A model generated the notes under the pieces. It had not been told where the DNA came from, did not search any database, and saw nothing but the letters and a program-made list of their open reading frames with translations. Positions 7,932 through 17,447 of a DNA stretch of 64,000 bases are shown here, piece after piece. How positions within the stretch are numbered: position 1 is the stretch's first letter; every line of letters begins with the position of its first letter. Position numbers and translations under genes: made by a program. Source of the DNA: an uncultured Hoeflea sp. (GTDB lineage Bacteria > Pseudomonadota > Alphaproteobacteria > Rhizobiales > Rhizobiaceae); contig NZ_CANMVK010000001.1 of assembly GCF_947501405.1 (NCBI RefSeq), positions 1,426,001 through 1,490,000 on the forward strand. Direction: 5' to 3'.

Positions 7932-10900
7932 ATGTCCCTGTTTCGTTCCATCCTCATATCCTTGATCTGGCTTGCCCTGGCAGCTCCGGCGTTTGCTCAG
8001 GAGGGGCAGCGGCGTATCGAGACCACGCCCGATGCGGATTACTTCGGATTTGATTTGAGAACGGTGCAGGATGTCGAGCTCGACGCCTGCACCCAAAGCT
8101 GCCTGGATGATCCGCAGTGCAAGGCCTTTACCTACAACACCAGTGCGCGCTGGTGTTTTCTCAAGTCGGATTACAGCACGCTCAATCCCTTTGTCGGCGC
8201 CGTCGCGGGCCGGGTGGTGAGCGGCGGTGAACCCGATCTCGGCGCGCCGCCGGTTCTGGGCTTCATGCCGGCATCAATGCTCGACGCGGCGCGGGATTAT
8301 CGCAGCCGGATTCTGGCCCGGGCTCCGGGTGCGGGCGGACAAGGCGTCGCGACCTTGGCCGGATGGGCGGAAACCGCAATCGCCAGCGGCAATCCGGGCG
8401 CCGCGATGGATCATCTGACCGCAGCGCTCACCGCTGATCCCGAGGCGAGCGATCTGTGGGCTCGTCTGTCCCAGGTCACGACCATGTTCCCGTCTGAAGA
8501 CCGGAGTGCCGTGCGGCGTCAGCGTCAGGAGGCGGCTTCGGCGGCCATCAATGGTTACAGGGCCTCGCGGACAGCGACCGAGCGTGCCCGCGCGCTTGCT
8601 GTGCTCGGTGACGCTCTGGCTGGCCTTGAGACCTGGCGTCCGGCGCTATCGGCCTATCTGGCGAGCCTGGAGATTCGCGAAAACCCGGCGCTACGGGGTG
8701 TCTACGCCGATCTGCGGGCCCGTTACGGCTTCCGTGTGCTTGACAATTCGATCGATGCGGACAGCGAGAGCCCGCGCGCTTGCATCCAGTTTTCAGAGGA
8801 TCTGGTTCGCGGGCAGGACTACACCGGTTTTGTCAGTGTCGAAGGCGTAGACGACGTGGCGATCGAGACTGACCGGCGGCAGATCTGCGCCAACGGGCTT
8901 TCGCACGGCCAGCGCTACCGGGTGGTGCTGCGCGAAGGCCTGCCTTCCGCCGTGGGCGAAACCCTGGAAGCACCGGTTGAACTTTCGCTTTATGTTCGCG
9001 ACCGGTCGCCATCGGCGCGCTTCAGCGGCTCGAATTTCGTTCTTCCAGCCAAATCCCGCCTCGGCATCCCGCTGGTCACCATCAATGCGCCGTCGGCGGA
9101 TCTGGAACTCTACCGGGTTGGAGAACGCGCCCTGGCGCGAGTGCTTGCCGGCTCGGATTTCCTCAAACAACTCAATGACTACAGTCTCGAGCAGATCGAG
9201 CAGGATGTCGGCGAACCGGTGTGGCAGGGCGCGATCGACATCGCGCTTGAGCAAAATCGTGAGGTGACTACCAGCATCCCGGTCGACAATCTTCTGCCGG
9301 CGCGGGAACCCGGGGTCTATGTGCTGACCGCCCAGCCGCTGGGCGACAAGAGCCAGAGCTGGGAAGCGCGCGCCACGCAATGGTTTGTGGTCTCCGATAT
9401 CGGGCTGACCAGCTTTGCCGGGGAAGATGGCCTGGCGGTATTCCTGCGCTCGCTCGACAGCGCGAGGCCGCTTGCCGACGTGTCGCTAACCCTGCTTGCG
9501 CGCAACAATGAGGTGCTGGGCGAGGCAGTAACGGACGCCGATGGGCGCGCCAGTTTTCAACCCGGCCTGATCCGTGGCACTGCCGGACTTGCACCCGCAG
9601 CACTGATTGCCAAGGGCGCGGATGGCGATTTCGTGTTTTTGGACATGACTCGCGGCGGATTTGATCTTTCCGACCGCGGTGTTACCGGCCGGGCGTCACC
9701 CGGCGGTGTCGATGTGATGGCCTGGACCGAGCGCGGCATTTACCGGGCCGGCGAAACCGTGCATCTGAGCGCACTGGCCCGCGACGGCCGCGGCGACGCT
9801 CTTTCCGGGCTGCCGCTCACACTGGTGCTCAGCCGCCCCGACGGGGTGGAAGACCGGCGCGTGGTTTCCAACGGGGCAGCGCTGGGCGGTCATGCAATGA
9901 CGCTCGAACTTCCCGCCAACGCAATGCAGGGCGGCTGGCGTGCCGCACTTCACACCGACCCCAAACGTCCGGCAATCGCCGAGGCGTCGTTTCTGGTCGA
10001 AGATTTTCAACCCGACCGGATCGAAATCGAACTGGACGCCGATGAAACACCGCTTTCGTCAGGCCAGGCGGCCGAGGTGCGGGTCAGCGGACGCTATCTC
10101 TATGGCGCGCCCGCCGCCGGGCTGTCGACCGAAGGCGAGGTGATTGTCCGGCGCAGCCGAGATCTTGAAGCCTATCCCGGCTATCAGTTCGGTTTGGCCG
10201 ACGAGGAGCTTGAAGATACGCGGGTGGCGCTTGATGGACTGCCGCCGCTCGATCAGACCGGTGCGGCGCTGATCCCGGTCCGTCTCGATCAGCTTCCTGA
10301 CACGACCCAGTTTTTGAACGCCCAGGTGACCATACGGGCATCGGAAGGCGGTGGCCGCGCAGTGGAACGCGACATCGAATTGCCGATCGCCACGCAAGGC
10401 CCGCGCATCGGCATCAATCCGCAATTTGAAGACGGTCAGGTGCCGGAAAATAGCCAGGCGGCGTTTCAGGCCATTGCCATTGACGGCAATGGCGCGCGGA
10501 TCGACATGGCCGGTGTGAGTTGGTCGCTGGTTCGCATCGAGCGGAATTACCAATGGTACCGGCAGGGCGATTCATGGAATTATGAGGTGGTGGATTTCAC
10601 CACCGAAATCGCCGACGGCACAATCGACATTGACGCGGACAACTCCGCGCAAATCGAAGCCGCGGTGGCCTGGGGCCGCTACCGGCTCGACCTCATCGGC
10701 GCCGACGGCGCGGAAACCAGCGTGCTGTTTGACGCCGGCTGGTATGTGGAGGCCAAATCACTCGAGACACCCGATGGTCTGGAAATCGCGCTCGACAAGG
10801 ACAGCTACGAGGTCGGTGATACTGCGCAATTGCGGCTTTCACCACGCTTTGCAGGTCAAGCCCTGATCACCATCGGCTCCGAGCGGTTGATTGATACCGT

Positions 10901-13379
10901 AACCGCAGATGTGGGCGCCGACGGCGCCACGGTTCCCTTGGAAATCACCGAGGATTGGGGTGCGGGCGCCTATGTGACCGCCACAGTGTACCGGCCGGCG
11001 GGCGAAGGCACATCGCGTATGCCCGCACGCGCCATCGGGGTCAAATGGCTGTCTGTCAATCCGGCCGAGCGGCGGTTGCAGGTCACCCTTGACCTGCCAG
11101 AGCAGACGGAACCCCGCCGCGCCTTCGAGGTGCCGATTGAAGTGGCGGGGCTGGCTGCCGGCGATACGGCCTATGTCAGCATATCGGCCGTGGATGTGGG
11201 CATCCTCAACTTGACCCGGCATGAGGTGGCCGATCCGGAAGCCTGGTATTTCGGGCAACGGGCGCTTGGTCTGGAGATCCGCGACCTTTACGGACGGTTG
11301 ATTGACGGTTCGGCCGGTGTCACCGGGCGGATCCGCAGCGGCGGCGACGGCCCGATGATGCGCTCGGAGGGATCTCCGCCGCGGGAGAAACTGGTCGCGT
11401 TCTTTGAGGGGCCGGTGAAAGTCGGCAACGATGGGACGGCGCGGGTGAGCTTCGACATGCCGCAATTCGGCGGCACGGTGCGGGTCAACGCGGTTGCCTG
11501 GAGTCAATCCGGTCTCGGGCACGCCACACGGGATGTGATCGTGCGCGATCCGGTGGTGATCACCGCGAGCCTGCCACAATTCCTGGCGCCCGGAGACCGG
11601 TCTCGGATTCTCATCGAGCTTGCCAACACCGATGGTCCGGCGGGTGCCTATGCACTTGAAACCTTTACCGCATCGGGCCGGGTGGAGGCGGGGACCGGGA
11701 TCCGCCAGAGCGTCGATCTGGCTGAAGACGCGCGCGCCAGCCTGAGTGTGCCGCTGACGGCGCTGTCAACCGGGAGCGACACCCTGACGATTGCGCTCAG
11801 CGGCCCTGACGGGATGGCGCTCGACCGTGAGGAGCTGATTACCATCCGCCCGGCGGCGATGCCCATGACGACCAGACGCGTCATCAGCCTGGCCGGCAAT
11901 GGCGGCACCTTGCGGATAGACGGAGAGTTGCTCGCCGAGAGCCTGCTCGATGGTGCTTCGATTTCGGTGGGATTAACTCGCAACGCCGCCTTCGATGTCG
12001 CGTCACTGCTGATGCAGCTTGACCGCTATCCCTATGGCTGCGCGGAGCAAACCGCCAGCCGCGCCTTGCCGCTGCTTTACCTGAGCGATCTGGGCGGTCT
12101 TGACCGGGCAGGGGAGGCCGACCGGATCCGCGAGCGGATTGATGCGGCCATCTCCAGGCTGGTGGCCTATCAGTCGGCGTCGGGCAGCTTCGGGCTGTGG
12201 GGGCCGGGATCGGGCGACCTCTGGCTTGACGCCTATGTCACCGATTTTCTCACCCGCGCTTCGGAGAAAGGCTTTTCGGTGCCGCCGGTCGCCAGCCGTC
12301 TGGCGCTTGATAATCTCGAAAACGCGCTTGCCTACACCACCGATGTGAGCCGCGAAGGCAGCGGCATCGCCTATGCGCTCTATGTGCTGGCGCGTAACCG
12401 CAAGGCCGCAGCGACCGATCTGCGTTACTACTCCGACAGTCAGATTGACGCCTTTGCGCAGCCGCTGGCCCGCGCCCAGATCGGCGCGGCGCTTTCGCTG
12501 TATGGCGATCCGCAGCGGGCGGATGCGAGCTTCCGTTCGGCGTTCCAGCATGCTCGCTCCACCGCCAACCTGATTGCCGGACGCGATGATTACGGCTCGT
12601 CGCTGCGCGATGGCGCGGCGATGCTGGCCCTGGCGGCGGAATCATCGCCGACACCGGGCATCGTGCCGGAGCTGGTCCGGTTTGTAAGCGACGCCAAATC
12701 GGCGCGGCAGTCGACCAGCACCCAGGAAAACGCCTGGATGGTGCTCGCCGCACGGGCAATCGCGGCTGGAAACCGGGCAATCAGCGTCAATGTCAACGGT
12801 CAAACCTATGCCGGCGCCTATGAAACGCAGATGAGAGGTGCGGAGATCGCCGCTCAACCCTTGACCATCGTCAATCAGGGGGCCGATCCGGTGGATGCGG
12901 TGCTGACCACCGTGGCCGCACCCGCGCAGCCGCTGAGCGCCGGCGGCACCGGATTTAGCATCACGCGCAATTATTACACGCTCGACGGTCAGCCGGCCTC
13001 GATCTTGCAGGCTCGGCAAAACGAGCGCTATCTGGTGGTTCTGGAAATGCGCGAGGCCAATGCATGGACATCCCGTGTGGTGGTCACCGATCTTCTGCCC
13101 GCAGGGTTCGTGATCGACAATCCGCGGTTGGTGGGCAGCGCCGAGCTTGGCAATTTCGGCTGGTTGGGAACGGTTTCCGCCAGCCACGCGGAGTTTAGGA
13201 CCGACCGGTTCATGGCCGCATTTGACCGCAACGCTTCGTCCAATCGCGCGTTCACGGCTGCTTACGTGGTGCGCGCGGTTACGCCCGGGGTCTATGCGCA
13301 TCCGGCCGCCGTGGTCGAAGATATGTACCGGCCGGAACTTTCAGCGCGGACCGCAACCGGATTGCTGGAGGTGCGGTAA
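7932..13379 (+). CDS. Alpha-2-macroglobulin family protein with N-terminal PAN/Apple domain
   Basis: Very large exported protein (1815 aa) of the bacterial alpha-2-macroglobulin family (YfhM-like), thought to trap proteases in the periplasm. Order of parts: Sec signal peptide ending APAFA; a PAN/Apple domain at about 25-100 with C53, C57, C63 and C75; a helical repeat-like stretch; MG domains; a thioester motif GCAEQ with the reactive Cys at 1370 and Gln at 1373; a toroid domain; and a C-terminal MG/receptor-like region ending near VVEDMYRPE. GGGAGG stands 5 nt before the ATG at 7932. There is no lipobox, unlike the lipoprotein of E. coli, so it is probably soluble in the periplasm. It is followed 5 bp later by pbpC, its usual partner. 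Confidence 0.93.
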   Translation: MSLFRSILISLIWLALAAPAFAQEGQRRIETTPDADYFGFDLRTVQDVELDACTQSCLDDPQCKAFTYNTSARWCFLKSDYSTLNPFVGAVAGRVVSGGEPDLGAPPVLGFMPASMLDAARDYRSRILARAPGAGGQGVATLAGWAETAIASGNPGAAMDHLTAALTADPEASDLWARLSQVTTMFPSEDRSAVRRQRQEAASAAINGYRASRTATERARALAVLGDALAGLETWRPALSAYLASLEIRENPALRGVYADLRARYGFRVLDNSIDADSESPRACIQFSEDLVRGQDYTGFVSVEGVDDVAIETDRRQICANGLSHGQRYRVVLREGLPSAVGETLEAPVELSLYVRDRSPSARFSGSNFVLPAKSRLGIPLVTINAPSADLELYRVGERALARVLAGSDFLKQLNDYSLEQIEQDVGEPVWQGAIDIALEQNREVTTSIPVDNLLPAREPGVYVLTAQPLGDKSQSWEARATQWFVVSDIGLTSFAGEDGLAVFLRSLDSARPLADVSLTLLARNNEVLGEAVTDADGRASFQPGLIRGTAGLAPAALIAKGADGDFVFLDMTRGGFDLSDRGVTGRASPGGVDVMAWTERGIYRAGETVHLSALARDGRGDALSGLPLTLVLSRPDGVEDRRVVSNGAALGGHAMTLELPANAMQGGWRAALHTDPKRPAIAEASFLVEDFQPDRIEIELDADETPLSSGQAAEVRVSGRYLYGAPAAGLSTEGEVIVRRSRDLEAYPGYQFGLADEELEDTRVALDGLPPLDQTGAALIPVRLDQLPDTTQFLNAQVTIRASEGGGRAVERDIELPIATQGPRIGINPQFEDGQVPENSQAAFQAIAIDGNGARIDMAGVSWSLVRIERNYQWYRQGDSWNYEVVDFTTEIADGTIDIDADNSAQIEAAVAWGRYRLDLIGADGAETSVLFDAGWYVEAKSLETPDGLEIALDKDSYEVGDTAQLRLSPRFAGQALITIGSERLIDTVTADVGADGATVPLEITEDWGAGAYVTATVYRPAGEGTSRMPARAIGVKWLSVNPAERRLQVTLDLPEQTEPRRAFEVPIEVAGLAAGDTAYVSISAVDVGILNLTRHEVADPEAWYFGQRALGLEIRDLYGRLIDGSAGVTGRIRSGGDGPMMRSEGSPPREKLVAFFEGPVKVGNDGTARVSFDMPQFGGTVRVNAVAWSQSGLGHATRDVIVRDPVVITASLPQFLAPGDRSRILIELANTDGPAGAYALETFTASGRVEAGTGIRQSVDLAEDARASLSVPLTALSTGSDTLTIALSGPDGMALDREELITIRPAAMPMTTRRVISLAGNGGTLRIDGELLAESLLDGASISVGLTRNAAFDVASLLMQLDRYPYGCAEQTASRALPLLYLSDLGGLDRAGEADRIRERIDAAISRLVAYQSASGSFGLWGPGSGDLWLDAYVTDFLTRASEKGFSVPPVASRLALDNLENALAYTTDVSREGSGIAYALYVLARNRKAAATDLRYYSDSQIDAFAQPLARAQIGAALSLYGDPQRADASFRSAFQHARSTANLIAGRDDYGSSLRDGAAMLALAAESSPTPGIVPELVRFVSDAKSARQSTSTQENAWMVLAARAIAAGNRAISVNVNGQTYAGAYETQMRGAEIAAQPLTIVNQGADPVDAVLTTVAAPAQPLSAGGTGFSITRNYYTLDGQPASILQARQNERYLVVLEMREANAWTSRVVVTDLLPAGFVIDNPRLVGSAELGNFGWLGTVSASHAEFRTDRFMAAFDRNASSNRAFTAAYVVRAVTPGVYAHPAAVVEDMYRPELSARTATGLLEVR

Positions 13380-13384
13380 GGGCG

Positions 13385-15496
13385 ATGACCGTCAGGCCAA
13401 GCCACTGGCGTTTGCGGCGTGCGGCTATCGGGTTTGCGGGTGCCGCCGGCGTGGCGTTTGCGATGTTGTTCGGTCTGACGCTGGCGGATCGGGCCTATCC
13501 GCCACCGCTTGAAGCCGGACGGGAGCTGTCGCGGGAGGTGGTGGACCGCAATGGCCGGCTGCTGCGTGCCTATACCACGTCCCAGGGGCTTTGGCGCCTG
13601 CCGGTGACGCTCGACGAGATCGATGCGGACTATATCTCCATGCTGATCGCCTATGAGGATCGGCGCTTTTACACGCATTCGGGCGTTGACCCGCTGGCGA
13701 TGCTTCGTGCGGTGGGGCAGTTTCTCAGCAATGGCGGGCGTATTGTTTCGGGCGGCTCGACGATTACCATGCAGGTGGCGCGGCTGATCGAACCGCGCAG
13801 CGAGCGGTCGATCAAGGCCAAACTGGTGCAGATGGCGCGCGCGCTGCAAATCGAACGCCGCCTGAGCAAGGATGAGATCCTGTCGCTCTATCTGACGCTC
13901 GCGCCCTATGGCGGCAATCTTGAGGGCGTGCGCGCGGCAAGCCTGGCCTGGTTCGGACGCGAGCCGAAGAAGCTCAGCCTTTCGCAATCGGCGCTGCTGG
14001 TGGCGTTGCCGCAAGCGCCCGAGGCGCGGCGGCCTGACCGTAATGCCAACACAGCACAGCGCGCACGCGACCGGGTGTTGACGCGTATGCGCACGGCCGG
14101 GCTTATTCCCGCCAGTGAAATCGCCCGGGCGTCCGGCCAACCGGCACCAACGGCCCGAAGAGCCATTCCCGATCTCGCAGCCCACAGCGCCGACCGTGCG
14201 ATCGCCAGCGATCCCGCTAGACGTAAGCATCAACTTACGCTTGATGCAACGATCCAGGCGCCGCTTGAAGAATTGGCAACGCAAACAGCGCGACGGCTGG
14301 GACGTCGCCAATCGCTGGCGATGATCCTGGCCGATGGCCTGAGCGGCGATGTTCTGGCTTCAATCGGATCGAGCTCGCATCTCGACGCTCACCGGTTTGG
14401 GTCCATCGATATGAGCCGCGCGGTGCGCTCACCCGGCTCGGCGCTCAAGCCGTTCATCTATGGCCTGGCGCTGGAAGACGCGCTGGTGGATCCGGCAACG
14501 CTGATCGATGATGCGCCGGCTGACTTCGCCGGGTATCGACCGCGCAATTTTGATCGTGGCTATATGGGCGAAGTCAGCATCCGCGAGGCGTTGCAACACT
14601 CACTCAACGTGCCTGCCGTGCGGCTGCTTGAAGCGGTCGGTCCGCAGCGTTTGCTGGCGCGGCTGCGGCGGGGCGGTGCTTCGCTGGATCTGCCTTCCGG
14701 CGGTGCGCCGGGCCTCGCCATCGGGCTTGGCGGGGCGGGCACCAGCCTGCATGATCTGGTCCAGCTCTACACGGCATTCGTCAATCAGGGCAGGGCGGTT
14801 CCGCTTCACGACGGAGCCGAGGCGGACAGGCCAGAACATTTCGACCATCCGGTACTGGGCGCTCACGCCGCCTGGCGGGTGGCGGACATTCTTGCCGGTG
14901 TCGATGCGCCGCGCGCCGCGCCAAGGCTGCCGATCGCCTACAAGACCGGAACGTCCTACGGCTACCGTGATGCCTGGGCGATCGGCTTTGACGGACGTTA
15001 TGTCCTAGGCGTCTGGGTAGGCCGCGCCGATGCCGCACCGGCGCCGGGCATCTCCGGGATCGCCACAGCAGCGCCTTTGTTGTTTGAAGCCTTCGCCAAG
15101 GCGGGCCTGACGCCGGTCGACCCGCCGTCGCCACCTGCAGGTCTGGTGCAGCGGAGCGCCGGACAGCTGCCCTTCGCGCTGCGCAAATTCCAAACTCCGG
15201 GAGACACTTCCGGGCCAAAAGGCATGGCAGCAACCGCGCCCAGGATCGTCTATCCGCCGCAAGGCGCGCGCGTGGCTCTGAGCCAGCATGGTGCGGGACG
15301 GCTTGCGCCGCTGATCATCAAGTTGCAGGGCGGGGCAGCGCCCTACCGGTTGATCGCAAATGGGGAGCCCTTGCCAAGAACGAGCCGGCGGAAGGTGCTA
15401 AACTGGACGCCCGACGGGGAGGGCGCTTCAACGCTGACGGTGATGGATTCCGACGGCCGTGCAGCAAGCGTCAGTGTGTTTATCGAAACCGAGTGA
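13385..15496 (+). CDS. pbpC: Penicillin-binding protein 1C
   Basis: Bifunctional class A-type penicillin-binding protein (703 aa) anchored by one N-terminal helix (about 12-34). The glycosyltransferase-51 domain has EDRRF at 91-95 (catalytic Glu) and GGSTITMQ at 123-130. The transpeptidase domain has SALK at 352-355, SLN at 406-408 and KTG at 520-522, so all three catalytic boxes are intact. The tail from about 600, beginning near RIVYPPQGARVAL, is the PBP1C-specific C-terminal domain. It starts 5 bp after the macroglobulin stop, so the two are co-transcribed. The known model is that macroglobulin protects and PBP1C repairs the wall after protease attack. Confidence 0.95.
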   Translation: MTVRPSHWRLRRAAIGFAGAAGVAFAMLFGLTLADRAYPPPLEAGRELSREVVDRNGRLLRAYTTSQGLWRLPVTLDEIDADYISMLIAYEDRRFYTHSGVDPLAMLRAVGQFLSNGGRIVSGGSTITMQVARLIEPRSERSIKAKLVQMARALQIERRLSKDEILSLYLTLAPYGGNLEGVRAASLAWFGREPKKLSLSQSALLVALPQAPEARRPDRNANTAQRARDRVLTRMRTAGLIPASEIARASGQPAPTARRAIPDLAAHSADRAIASDPARRKHQLTLDATIQAPLEELATQTARRLGRRQSLAMILADGLSGDVLASIGSSSHLDAHRFGSIDMSRAVRSPGSALKPFIYGLALEDALVDPATLIDDAPADFAGYRPRNFDRGYMGEVSIREALQHSLNVPAVRLLEAVGPQRLLARLRRGGASLDLPSGGAPGLAIGLGGAGTSLHDLVQLYTAFVNQGRAVPLHDGAEADRPEHFDHPVLGAHAAWRVADILAGVDAPRAAPRLPIAYKTGTSYGYRDAWAIGFDGRYVLGVWVGRADAAPAPGISGIATAAPLLFEAFAKAGLTPVDPPSPPAGLVQRSAGQLPFALRKFQTPGDTSGPKGMAATAPRIVYPPQGARVALSQHGAGRLAPLIIKLQGGAAPYRLIANGEPLPRTSRRKVLNWTPDGEGASTLTVMDSDGRAASVSVFIETE

Positions 15497-15576
15497 GGAG
15501 CACAGCCCACTGGACAGGCGTGATCTGCAGAATTGGCAAATGAAGCGCAGGGGGCGGGCTTGAGCCATGTCCCGGG

Positions 15577-16191
15577 CTATTTACCGACGAGTGCGGCGAG
15601 AACGAAGTTCTTGAGATTTGCTAGGATTTTGCGCTTGGGGCCCTTGCTCAAGACACTGCGGTAGGCGCTGGCCTCAATCAGTTCGATCACCAATTGTGCG
15701 GCCTCCTGAGCATCGAGATCCGTGCGAAATGCGCCTTCCTCGACACCGCGTGCGAGGATGGCTGCAAGAGCTGCGACCAGTTCGGCGTGGTTGACCAAAA
15801 ACAACTCACCGATATCAGGCTTGCGGATGGCCTCGCTGGTGATCTCGATGGTCAGGATAGCGTTTTCCGGCTTGGCCAGATAGGCGGCATAACCGGCAAG
15901 GAATTTCTCGAATATGGCGCGGGCAGGGCCCGGCTTGGCCAGCAGCGCGATGTAGGGTGCGAGTTCGGCCCGTTCCAGCGCCGCGATCTCCACCAGCACG
16001 TCATGCTTGCCGGGAAAGTGATTGTAGAGATTGCCCAGGCTAACGCCCGCCCGCGCGGCGATGTCGCGCACCCCGGTTTGATGATAGCCGTTTTCCAGGA
16101 AGCACATCACCGCCGCCTCGAGGATTTTGCCGCGCCGCTGGGCGGTGGCCTTGTCACGTTTGGTTTGTGGCTTTTGTGGTTCGACAGACAT
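15577..16191 (-). CDS. TetR family transcriptional regulator of the adjacent RND pump
   Basis: TetR-type repressor of 204 aa. The N-terminal DNA-binding domain reads RGKILEAAVMCFLENGYHQTGVRDIAARAGVS, then LGNLYNHFPGKHDVL, the canonical HTH and following helix. The C-terminal ligand domain is all-helical and diverged. The ATG at 16191 (MSVEPQKP) is preferred. An ATG at 16227 is possible, but it would put the palindrome 16214-16225 inside the coding region. The gene diverges from the RND membrane-fusion and permease genes, so it probably represses both itself and the pump. The inducer is unknown. Confidence 0.85.
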   Translation of the reverse strand: MSVEPQKPQTKRDKATAQRRGKILEAAVMCFLENGYHQTGVRDIAARAGVSLGNLYNHFPGKHDVLVEIAALERAELAPYIALLAKPGPARAIFEKFLAGYAAYLAKPENAILTIEITSEAIRKPDIGELFLVNHAELVAALAAILARGVEEGAFRTDLDAQEAAQLVIELIEASAYRSVLSKGPKRKILANLKNFVLAALVGK

Positions 16192-16213
16192 CGTTGCAAC
16201 TATTATCTTGAAC

Positions 16214-16225
16214 GAACGATCGTTC
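16214..16225. promoter_or_regulatory. Candidate TetR operator palindrome
   Basis: GAACGATCGTTC is a perfect 12-bp palindrome between the TetR gene and the RND genes, 23 bp before the preferred tetR start and about 70 bp before the membrane-fusion start. A further GAAC half-copy precedes it (16210-16213). Palindromes of this style and place are common operators for TetR repressors of divergent efflux genes. Binding is inferred. Confidence 0.55.
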
Positions 16226-16295
16226 ATGTTATATTAAACCTCAGGAACCGGTGCAATCAGGAACACACCGCGCCGTGGACCCCAGAGGAACCGAG

Positions 16296-17444
16296 ATGAC
16301 AGACAGCCCAATCCATAACCCGGGCACCCGCAAAAGGCGATGGCTGTTGATAGTGCTGTCGCTGGCCGCGCTGACGGCGGTTCTGCTGGTGATATTCGAG
16401 GCAGAAGACACAGCCGATGTGACAGCGGCCAAGGCACCGCCGGCGCCGCCACCTGTCACCGTGGTTGAGGCGCCGCGCACCCATACCGTTGCACAGATTT
16501 CGGCCTTTGCCGAGCTGCGGCCGCGATGGGATGCGGAAATTCGCGCCGCCGTCTCGGGCCGCATCACCAAAGTCCATGACGCGGCTTTGGCCGGCGAGCG
16601 CGTGGCGGCAGGTACGCCGCTGTTTTCGATCGAACGCACCCAATATGTGACCGCCGTCGCCGCTGCAGAGCTGCGTTTGGAGGAGGCCAAGCTGGGCCTT
16701 TGGCGCGCCAGGAACGCCGTCGAGCTGGCGCGCCAGGAATTTCAGCGCAACAGCACCGAACCGCCGAATGAGCTGGCCTTGCGGCTACCGGAACTCAAAA
16801 TTGCCGAACGCATGGTCGCCTCCGCCGAGACCGAGCTGGAGGCAGCGCGCCTGCATCTGGCCAATTGCGAAGTAGCAGCACCGTTTTCCGGTTTCATCAC
16901 AAAACGCATGGCCAGTCTGGGACAGACCCTGTCGGTCGGAGAACCGATGGTTCACCTGTCCGATGACCGGCAATATGAACTGGCAGTGGAACTCGGCGAA
17001 GCCGATTGGGCGCTGCTCAATCATCCCATCGCCGGCCGGATCGTTAGTCTTGCCCACCGGGATGGAACGCCGCTGGGCCAGGCCACGATCCGGCGCGGTG
17101 GCGGTTTTTTGGATCCGCAGACCCGTCAGCGCCGCATCTTCATGGAGGTGACAGCACCCGGCGAGGCATTGCTTGCCGGCGACTATGTGAAGGTGAGCTT
17201 TCAAGGCAGGCGGCTTAGCGGAACCCTGAGCGTTCCCGATACCGCACTGACACGGGCGGGCTATGTCTGGATTGTCGACGGGGACGGTCTTCTGGCTCGT
17301 TTGAAACCGCATGTGTTGTTTCGCGATGGCGCGCGGCTGGTGATCCGCGCTCCCGCCGGCGATGGCCCGTTCCTGGTCGCGACCACCCCCTTGGCGTCGT
17401 TTCTGCCCGGTCAACGGGTCATGCCCCGGCAGCTCGGGGATTAG
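16296..17444 (+). CDS. RND efflux transporter, periplasmic adaptor (membrane fusion) subunit
   Basis: Periplasmic adaptor of 382 aa that links an inner-membrane RND pump to an outer-membrane channel. A membrane anchor at about 14-32 (WLLIVLSLAALTAVLLVIF) is followed by a Pro/Ala-rich linker, a barrel-sandwich strand (EIRAAVSGRITKVHDAALAG), a helical hairpin (AAAELRLEEAKLG to ETELEAARLHLA) and the return strand CEVAAPFSGFITKR. The beta-barrel comes last. GAGGA precedes the ATG at 16296; the upstream extension to 16251 is not needed. The RND permease begins 3 bp after its stop. No outer-membrane TolC-like gene is in the cluster, so a shared channel is probable. Confidence 0.9.
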   Translation: MTDSPIHNPGTRKRRWLLIVLSLAALTAVLLVIFEAEDTADVTAAKAPPAPPPVTVVEAPRTHTVAQISAFAELRPRWDAEIRAAVSGRITKVHDAALAGERVAAGTPLFSIERTQYVTAVAAAELRLEEAKLGLWRARNAVELARQEFQRNSTEPPNELALRLPELKIAERMVASAETELEAARLHLANCEVAAPFSGFITKRMASLGQTLSVGEPMVHLSDDRQYELAVELGEADWALLNHPIAGRIVSLAHRDGTPLGQATIRRGGGFLDPQTRQRRIFMEVTAPGEALLAGDYVKVSFQGRRLSGTLSVPDTALTRAGYVWIVDGDGLLARLKPHVLFRDGARLVIRAPAGDGPFLVATTPLASFLPGQRVMPRQLGD

Positions 17445-17447
17445 GCC

